Source: Planctomycetota bacterium
GTDB lineage: Bacteria; Planctomycetota; Phycisphaerae; UBA1845; CAIVHJ01
Length of the DNA stretch: 5,475 bases
Reading direction: 5' to 3'
NCBI GenBank assembly: GCA_022565195.1
Contig: JADFJZ010000142.1
Coordinates: 1-5,475, forward strand
Below, in pieces: positions 4,965 through 5,475 of this stretch. Positions within the stretch are counted from its first letter, which is position 1. The number at the start of each line of letters is the position of its first letter. Made by a program: the position numbers and the translations under genes. Below the pieces are notes generated by a model. It made no database searches, was not told the DNA's origin, and worked only from the letters and a program-made list of their open reading frames with translations.

Positions 4965-5475
4965 TTACTCAGAGCGTCGATCGATGTTTAGTTGGATGGG
5001 TGACTGCGGGCTGCCGTCGGGGGCTTGCAGGGCTTCGCGAGAGGGGCGGGCGTAGCCAGCGAGGTCGCTGGCGGTCGGGATGGTGATCTCCAGCCACACG
5101 GTGTCATCGTCGAGCACGACGCGGCCATCGGTAAGTTCGGCGGGCAGCAGAACAGTGTCGCCCGGCTTGAACGGCAGCTCGGTGTTGCTTCGGCCGTAGA
5201 CCAGTTTGCCCCGGCCGCTGAGCACGATCCAGACGACGGGCTCGGCGTATGCGATGCGCTGCTCGACGCCGACGGCCATGCGAACCTTCTCGATGATGAA
5301 GGACTCGCAGGTCACCAGCCGCGTCACCGTCGTCCAATGGCTGGCGACGTGGCTGCGCTTCATGGCGGACTCGTCGGCAGGGCCGAAGTGGATGCACTCC
5401 AGCGCGCTGGCGATGTGCAGTTCGCGCGGTTGGCCGGTGGCTGAGTCGACGCGGTTCCAGTCGAAGACGCGGTAA
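4965..5475 (-). CDS. manA: Class I mannose-6-phosphate isomerase, C-terminal part (partial, 5' end off window)
   Basis: The minus-strand frame is open from the right edge to TAA at 4965-4967, giving 169 visible residues. They begin YRVFDWNRVDSATGQPRELHI, trimmed here to its keys: YR-x2-DWNR at visible residues 1-8 and RELHI at 17-21. This is the signature just after the catalytic half in short bacterial class I phosphomannose isomerases. The rest forms the second cupin barrel, with VWIVLSGRGKL and FKPGDTVLLPAEL as its clear strands. These enzymes interconvert mannose 6-phosphate and fructose 6-phosphate in the cytosol using zinc. The metal-binding residues should lie beyond the right edge and are not seen. 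An internal ATG at 5363 is not the start, because the family match continues upstream of it. The gene converges on feoB across 95 bases. No functional link to iron transport is evident. Confidence 0.88.
   Translation of the reverse strand, partial: YRVFDWNRVDSATGQPRELHIASALECIHFGPADESAMKRSHVASHWTTVTRLVTCESFIIEKVRMAVGVEQRIAYAEPVVWIVLSGRGKLVYGRSNTELPFKPGDTVLLPAELTDGRVVLDDDTVWLEITIPTASDLAGYARPSREALQAPDGSPQSPIQLNIDRRSE

Noticed and set aside
5025..5444. A 139-residue plus-strand frame at the right end
   Set aside because: It is antisense to the manA-like gene, which has clear family motifs in the other frame and reaches the window edge.
1..5475. Mobile elements, CRISPR arrays, tRNA or rRNA genes
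   Set aside because: I saw no transposase or integrase motifs, spaced repeat units, long terminal inverted repeats or cloverleaf-like sequences in the window.

Overview
This window looks like an ordinary chromosomal stretch of a GC-rich Gram-negative bacterium. The best guess is a member of the Planctomycetota or a related phylum. This rests on the style of the FeoB gates (SFACAIPG and MSCSARLP), an HU-like protein with a neutral tail, a mannose-6-phosphate isomerase of the YRVFDWNRV...RELHI type, and a small orphan lipoprotein. The assignment is inferred from remembered family flavour, not computed.

Layout. Positions 1-1161 (minus strand) hold a two-gene operon: a polytopic membrane protein of about 8 helices, then a zinc-ribbon protein with two membrane segments that runs off the left edge. 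The two overlap as TAATG. A divergent intergenic region carries a promoter for a 100-residue lipoprotein (1318-1620, plus). A 327-base AT-richer spacer follows, with a candidate promoter, a perfect 8-bp stem-loop and a Fur-like site. It leads to an HU/IHF-family DNA-binding protein (1948-2316, plus). Next comes a compact regulatory region (about 2361-2437) and the ferrous iron transport operon feoA-feoB (2459-4869, plus). A GC hairpin lies between feoB and a convergent minus-strand gene. That gene is the C-terminal part of a class I mannose-6-phosphate isomerase, which enters from the right edge.

How the genes work together. Only feoA-feoB form a clear functional unit: FeoB is the GTP-dependent Fe(II) transporter of the inner membrane and FeoA its small SH3-like partner. 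The region before feoA has a good sigma70-type promoter (TTGATC, 17 bp, TATAAC), a Fur-like box over the predicted start of transcription, and a 9/10 match to the FNR half-site palindrome just upstream of the -35 element. That fits repression by iron and activation without oxygen, as known for feo in E. coli. The minus-strand membrane pair is probably a second functional unit of unknown role. The lipoprotein, HU-like and isomerase genes show no evident link to iron transport.

No mobile element, CRISPR array, RNA gene or clearly new defence or metabolic system was seen. The points most worth a second look are the feo regulatory region and the coupled zinc-ribbon/membrane protein pair.
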